Assembly (NCBI RefSeq): GCF_042675705.1
Contig: NZ_JBHTJJ010000001.1
Source of the DNA: Ruegeria arenilitoris
GTDB taxonomy: Bacteria; Pseudomonadota; Alphaproteobacteria; Rhodobacterales; Rhodobacteraceae
DNA: 64,000 bases
Reading direction: 5' to 3' (one strand)
Both the position numbers and the translations under genes were made by a program. The notes below the pieces were generated by a model. That model made no database searches, was not told the DNA's origin, and saw only the letters and a list, made by a program, of their open reading frames with translations. Below, piece after piece: positions 25,964 through 33,682 of the stretch; the stretch's first letter is position 1; each line of letters starts with the position of its first letter.

Positions 25964-27919
25964 ATGGTCACCAAATTGGTCTTGTGCGATTGCGCCGGAA
26001 GTCAGGCCTTGGACGGGCAGGGGATATCGGCTGCCTGCGGTGCTGAATGCAGCAAGGTCCACACGGCGCTGTGCACCACCGAACTGACCGCTGCGGCCAA
26101 GCTGATGCAGTCGGATGACCAGATCATCATCGCCTGCGGGCAAGAGGCTCAAGTGTTTCAAGAACTGGCCGAGGAACTGGGCGCGGATCACCCCGGCTTT
26201 GTCGATCTGCGCGACCGGGCCGGCTGGTCCGAGCAGGGGCGGGCGGCGATGCCCAAGATGGCCGCCCTGGCCGCCGAGGCGCCGTTGCAGCAGCCGATCA
26301 CGCCCAGCGTGGATGTCATCAGCGAAGGCACCGCCTGCATCATCGGGCCGGGTGAGGTTGCGTTTGATCTGGCCCAACGACTCTCGGACACGATGGCGGT
26401 GACGGTGGTCGTCACCGATGATGCGCAGCCTGACAGCCGAGCCTATGACGTGGTGCGCGCGCGGGTCCGGTCGGTCTCGGGTGCGCTGGGCGGGTTCACC
26501 CTGCGGTTGGATGCGTTGCAGCAGATTGATCCGGCGGGGCGCGGTGCGTTTGCCTGGACCCCGCCGCGCGACGGTGCGGTGTCGGCCTGCGATGTGCTGA
26601 TCGACCTGGCGGGGGGTACGCCTTTCGTGACGGCTCCGGACAAGCGCGAAGGCTACCTGCGCGCCGATCCGCGCGATGCTGTGGCGGTCGCCCGGTTGGC
26701 CTTTGACGCGGCGCAGCTGGTCGGGACATTTGAAAAGCCGCTGTATGTCCGGCTCGAAGAAACATTGTGCGCCCATTCAAGGGCCGGGCAGGTGGGGTGT
26801 TCCAACTGTCTGGACATCTGCCCCACCGGGGCCATCACCCCGGCCGGAGATCACGTGGCCATCGACCCGATGGTCTGCGCGGGCTGCGGTGAATGCGCGG
26901 CCTTGTGCCCCTCGACCGCGATCAGCTACGAGGATCCGCCGGTGGCGGCCCTGCTGGCGCGGATGCAGACCCTGGCGGCGACCTACCGTCGGGCCGGAGG
27001 GCGTGCTCCGCGCCTGTTGGTGCATGACGCCCACGGGGCCGAGATGATCCGGCTGGCCGCGCGGTTCGGGCGCGGGCTGCCCGCCGATGTGATTCCGCTG
27101 GAACTGGGTGTGGTGTCCGGCTTTGGACATGCCGAGATGCTGGCTGCCTTGGCTCATGGCTTTGCCCGGGTCGACATCCTGCTGGCCCCGACGACCGAGC
27201 GGGATGCGTTGGAGCGCGAACTGCCGTTGGCGCTGGCCATCGCCGGAGCGGACGTTGTTGGAGTGATCGACGAATCCGATCCCGATGCGCTGGCCGATCT
27301 GCTCTATGCGCAGGACGTTCCGCAGCCACTGGCCCAGCCGGTTCTGCCGCTGGGCAACCGGCGCCAGATTACGCGGCTGGCGGCGCAGGCACTGCGCCCC
27401 GATGCGTCTCAGCCGCTGCCTCTGCCGGAACACGCGCCCTATGGCGCGGTGGCGGTGGACACCGAGGCCTGCACCCTGTGCCTGAGTTGCGTGTCGCTGT
27501 GCCCGTCGGGCGCATTGATCGACAATCCCGATTTGCCTCAGCTGAACTTTCAGCAGGATGCCTGCCTGCAATGCGGGCTGTGCAAGACCATCTGTCCCGA
27601 AAGCGCGATCGCCCTGGTGCCCGAGCTGGACCTGAGCGACCGCGCGCTGTCGCCGCGTGTCCTGAACGAAGAAGAGCCTTTTGCCTGCATCGAATGCGGT
27701 GCTCTGTTCGGGGTGAAATCGACGGTCGAACGGATCATGGAGAAGCTGGCCGGCAGCCATCCGATGTTCGCCTCGTCCGAGCAGGCGAAGATGATCCAGA
27801 TGTGTGACGATTGCCGTGTGCAGGCGCAGTTCCACAGCGAGGATAATCCGTTTACCTCAAAGCCCAAGCCCAAGGTCGTTACTACCGATGACTACTTCAG
27901 CAAGCGCAAGGATCACTGA
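25964..27919 (+). CDS. 651-aa polyferredoxin associated with formate dehydrogenase
   Basis: Cytoplasmic iron-sulfur protein with no signal peptide. The N-terminal 40 residues have a five-cysteine group (C8, C10, C25, C29, C37). A Rossmann-like region follows (residues 50-260, TACIIGPGEVAFDLAQRL). Then come two pairs of 4Fe-4S motifs: CSNCLDICPTG with CAGCGECAALCPS near residues 285-315, and CTLCLSCVSLCPS with CLQCGLCKTICPE near residues 505-550. Two CxxC pairs (CIEC, CDDC) close the protein. It may feed electrons to cofactor maturation or to the Mrp protein downstream. Divergent from DUF3305. Role inferred from location only. Confidence 0.82.
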   Translation: MVTKLVLCDCAGSQALDGQGISAACGAECSKVHTALCTTELTAAAKLMQSDDQIIIACGQEAQVFQELAEELGADHPGFVDLRDRAGWSEQGRAAMPKMAALAAEAPLQQPITPSVDVISEGTACIIGPGEVAFDLAQRLSDTMAVTVVVTDDAQPDSRAYDVVRARVRSVSGALGGFTLRLDALQQIDPAGRGAFAWTPPRDGAVSACDVLIDLAGGTPFVTAPDKREGYLRADPRDAVAVARLAFDAAQLVGTFEKPLYVRLEETLCAHSRAGQVGCSNCLDICPTGAITPAGDHVAIDPMVCAGCGECAALCPSTAISYEDPPVAALLARMQTLAATYRRAGGRAPRLLVHDAHGAEMIRLAARFGRGLPADVIPLELGVVSGFGHAEMLAALAHGFARVDILLAPTTERDALERELPLALAIAGADVVGVIDESDPDALADLLYAQDVPQPLAQPVLPLGNRRQITRLAAQALRPDASQPLPLPEHAPYGAVAVDTEACTLCLSCVSLCPSGALIDNPDLPQLNFQQDACLQCGLCKTICPESAIALVPELDLSDRALSPRVLNEEEPFACIECGALFGVKSTVERIMEKLAGSHPMFASSEQAKMIQMCDDCRVQAQFHSEDNPFTSKPKPKVVTTDDYFSKRKDH

Positions 27920-28641
27920 AGCTTGAGCGGCGCCCCCAGATCGGCCGCGCGGATGACCGAGACATACGCCAGGATCGCATCAAGCTCGTCTTGCGTCAGC
28001 ATCAGCGGGTGAATGGGCGGGGGGCGTTCGGGGTCGAAAGGCGCAGTGATCCCTTCGATCTGGGTAAAGGACGGATGTGGGTTCAAGGCGAAGAACGCCT
28101 GGAACCGGTTCGACCAGTCCGGCATCGCGCGCAGCACCGCAAAGGACGGCGTGGAGCCCAACCCGTTCATCCGGTTCTGCGGACCAATCACATGACAGCG
28201 CCCGCAATGGGTCAGCGACAGTTTTTCGCCCAGCAAGGCGTCGCCTTCGATGGCATCCGACTCGGGCGCAGCGACCGTTTCGAAACTGGCCGAGAACGGG
28301 TCGCCCTCGGTCGGTGCAAAGCTTTCGACGGTGCGCTTGCCCACGTCGGACATCAGCCAATCCTGAAAACGGGCCTGCCGCGTCTCGTCCTGAATGCGCA
28401 GGTGATAGATGTCGCCGCCGCGCTGAAACACCGGCTGCCCCGGTGGCCCGACCGCCAGAACCATCGCGCCCGCATCATCCGCGACAACACGGATTCCGGT
28501 CTTGAGCGAGAAGCGCGGAAGAATATGTTTCAAAAGACCCGAGCGTGCGACATCTTCCGGCGCGGCCAGACCAATCTCCTCCTGCGACCAAGAGGGGCTG
28601 GCGAAGAGCGTCAGGCTCAGGCACAAAAGAACAAAGCGCAT
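27913..28641 (-). CDS. Cytochrome c with a TupA-like N-terminal remnant
   Basis: 242 aa. Signal peptide (cut near residue 19), then about 100 residues without haem, then a cytochrome c domain with C146-G-R-C-H150 and a possible axial methionine M214 in HPLMLT. The N-terminal part shows SGLLKHILPRFSLKTGI (34-50) and RFQDWLMSDVGKR (91-103). They line up with SGLLDFILPGFEAESGI and RFIDWLTGPDGQE at the two ends of TupA in this same window, as if the middle of a binding protein had been deleted. The oxyanion STTS motif is missing. It overlaps the polyferredoxin tail-to-tail by 7 bp. It may accept electrons from the dehydrogenase. Confidence 0.75.
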   Translation of the reverse strand: MRFVLLCLSLTLFASPSWSQEEIGLAAPEDVARSGLLKHILPRFSLKTGIRVVADDAGAMVLAVGPPGQPVFQRGGDIYHLRIQDETRQARFQDWLMSDVGKRTVESFAPTEGDPFSASFETVAAPESDAIEGDALLGEKLSLTHCGRCHVIGPQNRMNGLGSTPSFAVLRAMPDWSNRFQAFFALNPHPSFTQIEGITAPFDPERPPPIHPLMLTQDELDAILAYVSVIRAADLGAPLKLQ

Positions 28642-28704
28642 GGCCCAGCCTAACGGCGACAGGGCGAATGCGTCAAATGAACGAACAAGACGGAGACAAC
28701 GGCG

Positions 28705-28902
28705 ATGAGCGGCGATTACAACATGTCGATGCGCAAATTCCTCAAACAGGTTGGCGTGACCAGCCAGCAGGCCATCGAAGACGCGCTGCGCAAGGCGGGC
28801 GATCCGGCAGGCAAAAGCTTTGAGGCCAAGATGGTCCTGACGATTGACGGCCTAGACGTCGAACATGTCGTGACCGGCCAGATCAAGGACGGCGACGCAT
28901 GA
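28705..28902 (+). CDS. DUF6494 small protein
   Basis: 65 aa. NMSMRKFLKQVGVTSQQAIE at the N-terminus and KMVLTIDGLDVEHVVTGQI at the C-terminus are the conserved DUF6494 features. A GGAG site lies before the ATG. Its stop overlaps the Mrp start by an ATGA. Function is unknown; it is first in a four-gene coupled set that ends with DUF6505. The HxxxG-type tail (EHVVTG) is the only candidate functional patch I can point to. Confidence 0.75.
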   Translation: MSGDYNMSMRKFLKQVGVTSQQAIEDALRKAGDPAGKSFEAKMVLTIDGLDVEHVVTGQIKDGDA

Positions 28903-29960
28903 GCATCCGCGACGCTGTTCTGGCGAACCTGAAGAAGATCACCGACCCGGTTTCGGGGCAGGACATCGTCAGCGCGGGCGTGGTCCGCGCGCTGAATGTC
29001 GAGGGCGATACCGTGCGCTTCGTTCTCGAAATCGACCCTAAGAATGCCGACAAGATGGAACCGGTGCGCGCCACCGCCGAAAAGGCGGCGCAGATGGTCG
29101 ACGGGGTTTCCAAGGTCTCGGCCATGCTGACCGCGCATTCGGACAAAGCGCCGCCGGATTTGAAACCCAAGCCCAAGCCCTCGCAGACCGGGCCGCAGGC
29201 GGTGCCGGGGGTTGAGCGGATCATCGCCGTGGCCTCGGGCAAGGGCGGGGTCGGAAAGTCGACCGTTTCGGCCAACCTGGCCTGTGCGCTCGCAGCCGAA
29301 GGGCGGCGGGTCGGTCTGCTGGATGCCGATGTCTATGGCCCTTCGCAGCCGCGCATGCTGGGTGTGTCCGGACGGCCGGCCAGTCCCGATGGCAAAACCA
29401 TCCTGCCGCTGCGCAACCACGGGGTCACCATGATGTCGATGGGGTTGATGACCAACGAAGGTCAAGCGGTGGTCTGGCGCGGTCCGATGCTGATGGGCGC
29501 GCTGCAGCAGATGATGAGCCAGGTGCAGTGGGGCGCGCTGGACGTGCTGATCGTCGACCTGCCGCCCGGCACCGGTGACGTGCAGCTGACGCTGAGCCAG
29601 AAATTCAAGGTGGATGGTGCCATCGTCGTCTCGACCCCGCAGGACGTGGCCCTGATCGACGCGCGCAAGGGCATCGACATGTTCCGCCAGCTGAAAACGC
29701 CGATCGTCGGCATGATCGAAAACATGTCCACACATATCTGCTCGAACTGCGGGCACGAGGAACACGTGTTCGGCCACGGAGGCGTCGCCGCCGAAGCCGC
29801 CGAACTGGGTGTGCCGTTGCTGGGGGAAATCCCGCTGCATCTGGATATCCGCGTGGCCGCTGATGGCGGGGCACCGATCGTGGTCAGCAAACCCGACAGC
29901 CCGCAGGCCGAGGCCTTCCGCAAGATCGCCCGCGACCTGATCGCCGCGGGCAAGGCATGA
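28899..29960 (+). CDS. apbC: Mrp/ApbC-type iron-sulfur carrier ATPase
   Basis: 353 aa. N-terminal MIP18/DUF59 domain (residues 1-80), a proline/lysine linker (84-104), then the deviant P-loop SGKGGVGKST at 113-122 and an NBP35-type domain with the cluster cysteines C281 and C284 in HICSNCGHEE. It transfers 4Fe-4S clusters to apoproteins. Genes on both sides overlap by ATGA, so it is made with DUF6494 and DUF4444. Location suggests that it serves the iron-sulfur-rich formate dehydrogenase and polyferredoxin, although it may be the general housekeeping copy. Confidence 0.9.
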   Translation: MSIRDAVLANLKKITDPVSGQDIVSAGVVRALNVEGDTVRFVLEIDPKNADKMEPVRATAEKAAQMVDGVSKVSAMLTAHSDKAPPDLKPKPKPSQTGPQAVPGVERIIAVASGKGGVGKSTVSANLACALAAEGRRVGLLDADVYGPSQPRMLGVSGRPASPDGKTILPLRNHGVTMMSMGLMTNEGQAVVWRGPMLMGALQQMMSQVQWGALDVLIVDLPPGTGDVQLTLSQKFKVDGAIVVSTPQDVALIDARKGIDMFRQLKTPIVGMIENMSTHICSNCGHEEHVFGHGGVAAEAAELGVPLLGEIPLHLDIRVAADGGAPIVVSKPDSPQAEAFRKIARDLIAAGKA

Positions 29961-30655
29961 CACAGCCGGTCTTTCCCCCGTTGCTGTCCGGGCACCCGGT
30001 GCAGGGTGGGGAAGACCCGTTCGACCATGCGCAGGCCATGGCGGCGCTGGGCTGCGATGCGGGCAGCGTCGTCTACAACATCCAGGCGGATCGCCTGCGC
30101 GTGGCCATCGTCTTTGCGCCCGAGGTGCCCTTGCAGGACGCCATGGCGATGCTGCCGCTGTGCGCCGTCGGGTTCCAGAACGCGCTGGGCGCGCTGGCTC
30201 CGCCCGAGGTGGCGGTGCATCTCGGCTGGGATGGTCCGATTTTCGTCAACGGGGCCCGGTGTGGCCGATTTCGTGTGACCGCGTCGACCTCGGATCCGGA
30301 AGCCGTGCCCGACTGGCTGGTCGTGGGCTGGGAACTGGCCTTGCTGCAAACCGGGGACGAGCCCGGCAAGTCGCCCGATGTGACGGCCCTGTATGACGAA
30401 GGCTGCGCGGATGTGTCCCCGGTGCAGCTGGTCGAAAGCTGGTCGCGCCACATGCTGACCTGGCTGAACCGCTGGTCCGAGGATGGCAACGCACCATTGC
30501 ACGGGGAATGGATGGGCTTGCTGCAGGGCGTCGGAGAGCCGTATGGTGATCGCGGCGTGTTTCTCGGGGCCGATGAGCGGTTCGGCATGCTGTTGCGGAA
30601 CGGGGCGGATACGCAGATTGTTCCCTTGACCCATCTGTTGGAGGACGCCCATTGA
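29957..30655 (+). CDS. Biotin/lipoate ligase-like protein, DUF4444
   Basis: 232 aa. N-terminal part resembles the biotin/lipoate A/B protein ligase fold (QAMAALGCDAGSVVYN, VAIVFAPEVPLQDAMAML, VGFQNALGALAPPEVAVHLGWDG). The C-terminal DUF4444 domain (about residues 170-228) has GEWMGLLQGVGEPYGDRGVFLGADERFGMLL. The ligase signature GRGRxGRxW is not seen, so ligase activity is doubtful; a cofactor-binding or adaptor role is as likely. Overlaps both neighbours by ATGA. Confidence 0.78.
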   Translation: MTQPVFPPLLSGHPVQGGEDPFDHAQAMAALGCDAGSVVYNIQADRLRVAIVFAPEVPLQDAMAMLPLCAVGFQNALGALAPPEVAVHLGWDGPIFVNGARCGRFRVTASTSDPEAVPDWLVVGWELALLQTGDEPGKSPDVTALYDEGCADVSPVQLVESWSRHMLTWLNRWSEDGNAPLHGEWMGLLQGVGEPYGDRGVFLGADERFGMLLRNGADTQIVPLTHLLEDAH

Positions 30656-31131
30656 ATCTGGCCCGCGCCATCCATTTCGACGAAAGCGACCTGAACGTCT
30701 TTCACTCGCCTGCCCGAACGGGCGAGTGGTGCATCTCGGGCGGGTTCGAGTTTTCGAACTGGGGCGAGGCCGACCTGGCCGGCAAGGCGCGCCAAGCCTT
30801 TGCCAATGGGTGGCTGGGGCTCGAGACCTTCGGGCGCGTGACCTTCGTAGCGGTGACGCAGATCGAGCCGGCCGAGATGGAGCGGCTGGCCACCAACCTG
30901 GCCGAGCATTTCGTGCGCCTTTACGGCGCGCCGTCGGTCGAGGCGGCGCTGGACGTGGCCCGGGCCGAGCTGGCCCACATGTCCGAGTTGTGTGACGATC
31001 ATGCCCCCAACACCCTGCTGACCGTTGCCCGCAGCCTGACCGAGTCCGGCGTTCACGAGGCTTTTCGGGTGATCACGCCGCAAGAGGCCGAGTTGGAGGC
31101 CTTTGCCGTGCACGGGTCATTGGACGAGTGA
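30652..31131 (+). CDS. DUF6505 protein
   Basis: 159 aa. The N-terminal NLARAIHFDESDLNVFHSPA and the WCISGGFEFSNW segment (residues 24-35) are DUF6505 landmarks; helices follow to the C-terminus. Cytoplasmic, no cofactor motif. It is the last gene of the DUF6494-Mrp-DUF4444-DUF6505 set, starting inside the DUF4444 stop region. Function unknown. Its TGA abuts the stop codon of the convergent flavin reductase gene with no base between. Confidence 0.78.
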   Translation: MNLARAIHFDESDLNVFHSPARTGEWCISGGFEFSNWGEADLAGKARQAFANGWLGLETFGRVTFVAVTQIEPAEMERLATNLAEHFVRLYGAPSVEAALDVARAELAHMSELCDDHAPNTLLTVARSLTESGVHEAFRVITPQEAELEAFAVHGSLDE

Positions 31132-31632
31132 TTACAAAAGGTCGGCAAAACCGCCGAACTGTCCGCGCTTGAAGATCAAGCCCTTGCCGGTGCGGTACAT
31201 GACCTGTTCGACCTCTCCCACGAGAATCAGATGATCCCCGGCCTCGTGGCGGGCAGACAATGTGCAGTCAAATCGGGCCAGACACTGGCTCAGCTGCGGC
31301 CGACCTTTGTGATCCGGGGACCAGTCTGCATGCGAGAAATCGAGGCCATTGCGCGCAAAACGAAGGGCCAGATCCTGCTGATCCTCGGCCACGACATGGA
31401 TCGAATAATGTTGCGCCGCTTGAAAGGCCCCGTAACGGTTCGACTCTTTTGCCAGACACCACAGGACCAATGGTGGATCCAGCGACACCGATGCAAACGA
31501 GTTGACGGTGATGGCCGACGGCCCATCCGAGGTGCTGGTCGTCACGACCGTTACACCAGTGCCAAAGCACCCCAAGGCCTCGCGGAAGGCCATGCTTTGA
31601 TCGTGTCCGGGTTTGAATGTTCTTTCGGTCAT
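31132..31632 (-). CDS. Flavin reductase family protein
   Basis: 166 aa from ATG 31632; an in-frame ATG at 31668 adds 12 residues and neither has a strong ribosome site. Flavin_Reduct fold: FGTGVTVVTTSTSDGPSAITVNSFASVSLDPPLVLW-type FMN-binding segment (residues 23-58), and HIVVAEDQQDLALRFA-like helix. It reduces FMN or FAD with NAD(P)H for a partner monooxygenase, or binds flavin as a carrier. No partner oxygenase is adjacent. Convergent with DUF6505, and 86 bp after the exonuclease gene stop. Confidence 0.85.
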   Translation of the reverse strand: MTERTFKPGHDQSMAFREALGCFGTGVTVVTTSTSDGPSAITVNSFASVSLDPPLVLWCLAKESNRYGAFQAAQHYSIHVVAEDQQDLALRFARNGLDFSHADWSPDHKGRPQLSQCLARFDCTLSARHEAGDHLILVGEVEQVMYRTGKGLIFKRGQFGGFADLL

Positions 31633-31718
31633 CGCGCGCTCGTGTGGTGGACGGGCACGGGGTGCCATGCCGCAGCAGAATTGTCCACGAAAAGCTGTAT
31701 CGCGATCAATAGGCTGAG

Positions 31719-33131
31719 TCAGTTCAGGTCTTCCAGCAGCCGACCGTGCTTGCGGGTTTCTACGATTACGTCGCCGAAGGTCTGCATTCCGCGTGCCGCC
31801 AGCATCGGCAGCATCCGCACCAACGCTTCAGCCGTCGCAACCGCATCCCCCAAGGCCGTATGACGGAGCGTCTCGGGAATTTCCACGCCCAGTCTTTCGC
31901 ACAAAGCGTCCAGCGTATGGGTTTCGCTGGCTCCGAACAGAACGGCCGACAGCAGAACCGTGTCCAGGATGGGATGATCCCACGTCACTTCCATGCGCTT
32001 GGCATGACGGCGTAGAAACGCCATGTCGAAAGGTGCATTGTGCGCCACGATCACTGCATCACGGGCGAAGTGGTGGAACATGCGCCCGGCTTGCGCGATG
32101 TCGGGTGCGTCCTGCACCATACGGTCACTGACCTTGTGAACCTTGGTCGAAGCGGGTGGGATCGGAATGCCCGGATTGACCAGCGTGTCCAGCCGCTCGC
32201 CCTCGACGATGCGCCCCTTGACGACACGGACGGCGCCGATCTGCACGATTTCGTCCTTGTGCGGCAGCAAACCGGTGGTTTCGGTGTCGAAAACCACGAA
32301 ACACAGCTGCGACAGGGGGCGGTTCTCGAACGCTTCGTCGCCGGGGGTGTCCAGAAGATCGAAATCATAGACCAGAGGGCGCGCGGCCTCGGGCGGAATA
32401 CGGGCGACGCTGTCTTCGAAGATCAGCATATAGCCCGGCGCATCGCCCAGCGGCTTCATGCGTGCCGTGTAGGTCTGCCGCCCGTCCACGCTGGCCAGGG
32501 TGCAATAGACATCCATGCCGGTTTTCGCCAGCTTCTCGTAAGCGTCCAGCAAGGGTTTGCGTTCGAGATAGTCGAACAGTGAGGCGTTCAGGCGAGGATG
32601 GGCGATCTGCGCCAGAACCTCGGCGGCCTGAGCGTCGTACAGAACGATCTGGTGGTTTGGCCCCGCCAGCAGCATCGCGACCGGGATCTCGGACAGAAGC
32701 GCGGTCAGGCGTTCCTTCTCTGACGCCAGATGCGCGGTTTCGGCGGCAACCGCTTCGGCGGTCGAAAGGGCGGTGCTGGCCAGTCGTTCGGCAAGGCTGG
32801 CGGCGGCGGGGGCGAGGTCACCCAGATAGCGTGCCGCTTGCAGGTCGAGATCAGTATCCACCCCCGCATGTGCACGCGCACGCAACTGCGCCGACAGGCG
32901 TTCGATCGGTTTGGCCACGTTGTCGTCGAACAGCAGCCAGACACCGACAACCAGCCCCAGCAAGCCAAACGAGATCAGCAGGCCGCTGAACACGAAGGCG
33001 CTGGTTAGATCATTCGGATCCGCGCGTTGCAGGCCAAGCCAAAGGGCGATCACGGTGATGGCGATGCCACCCGCGGCAAGCAAGCAGAAGAACAGAAAAA
33101 TTCTCAGGCGCAGGCTCAGGCGGGTCAGCAT
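31719..33131 (-). CDS. Membrane-anchored HAMP/PAS protein with a DnaQ-like 3'-5' exonuclease domain
   Basis: 470 aa. Two membrane helices (residues 9-33 and 45-68), a HAMP-like segment (70-90), a helical linker, a PAS-like domain (about 140-245, with ALLSEIPVAMLLAGPNHQIVLYD-type entry), then a DEDDh exonuclease. Its residues are D282 and E284 in FDTETTG, D369 in HNAPFD, H424 and D429 in HTALGDA. All catalytic residues are present. The domain layout is that of a sensor kinase with a nuclease in place of the kinase. It is third in an operon with DUF294 and a membrane protein, downstream of the acetate symporter. Confidence 0.85.
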   Translation of the reverse strand: MLTRLSLRLRIFLFFCLLAAGGIAITVIALWLGLQRADPNDLTSAFVFSGLLISFGLLGLVVGVWLLFDDNVAKPIERLSAQLRARAHAGVDTDLDLQAARYLGDLAPAAASLAERLASTALSTAEAVAAETAHLASEKERLTALLSEIPVAMLLAGPNHQIVLYDAQAAEVLAQIAHPRLNASLFDYLERKPLLDAYEKLAKTGMDVYCTLASVDGRQTYTARMKPLGDAPGYMLIFEDSVARIPPEAARPLVYDFDLLDTPGDEAFENRPLSQLCFVVFDTETTGLLPHKDEIVQIGAVRVVKGRIVEGERLDTLVNPGIPIPPASTKVHKVSDRMVQDAPDIAQAGRMFHHFARDAVIVAHNAPFDMAFLRRHAKRMEVTWDHPILDTVLLSAVLFGASETHTLDALCERLGVEIPETLRHTALGDAVATAEALVRMLPMLAARGMQTFGDVIVETRKHGRLLEDLN

Positions 33132-33133
33132 GG

Positions 33134-33652
33134 TCAGGCCTCACAAGTAGCTGAGACCACCGGATCATCTTCGCCAACCGGTACCCAATCGGCACCGACC
33201 AGACGCCCGTCATCCGAGAACTCGGCCCCATCCGCCAGACTTGCCCGGCTGTGCTCGGCGCAGTTCACCGCGATCGGCATCTTGGACACCGGCGCCCAGC
33301 GGCCAAAGAAGTACAGGTCGATCAGGCGCTGATCCGGCACCTGCGCATTGGTCCGCAACGAAGCCGTATCGACGGCCGCGAAACGGTCGACATAGGGCAC
33401 CGCATAGGTCCAGGGGCGATAGAGCGCGCGGCTTTCGACCTCTTGCACGACGGTCAGGCCGTCGGGCAGGGCGTCCCGGGTGCGGTCGTACCAGGAATAC
33501 TCGCTGATGATCGTGACCGCGATCATGCCCAAGCCGGCCGCAACCGGAGCCGACCATTTCGGCAGATGGCCACCTGTCAGCCGGTTCAGCCCCATCACGA
33601 GGCCCGCGATGGCAAAGCCCGCAAAGATCGTGCCGATCAGCTCAAGAAACAT
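33134..33652 (-). CDS. Conserved membrane protein of unknown function
   Basis: 172 aa. GAGGAAG precedes the ATG at 33652. Two N-terminal helices (residues 4-24 and 36-50) precede an exported soluble part of about 120 residues with ALYRPWTYAVPYVDRF and YFFGRWAPVSKMPIAVNC. Two cysteines (in VNCAEH and SATCEA) may form a disulfide in the periplasm. No family recognised. Only 2 bp separate it from the exonuclease gene, so the three genes from 35506 down are one operon; it may be the sensor partner of the exonuclease. Confidence 0.65.
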   Translation of the reverse strand: MFLELIGTIFAGFAIAGLVMGLNRLTGGHLPKWSAPVAAGLGMIAVTIISEYSWYDRTRDALPDGLTVVQEVESRALYRPWTYAVPYVDRFAAVDTASLRTNAQVPDQRLIDLYFFGRWAPVSKMPIAVNCAEHSRASLADGAEFSDDGRLVGADWVPVGEDDPVVSATCEA

Positions 33653-33682
33653 CTTCCTCCTCCGTTCTTTCCGCCGGGGTTT

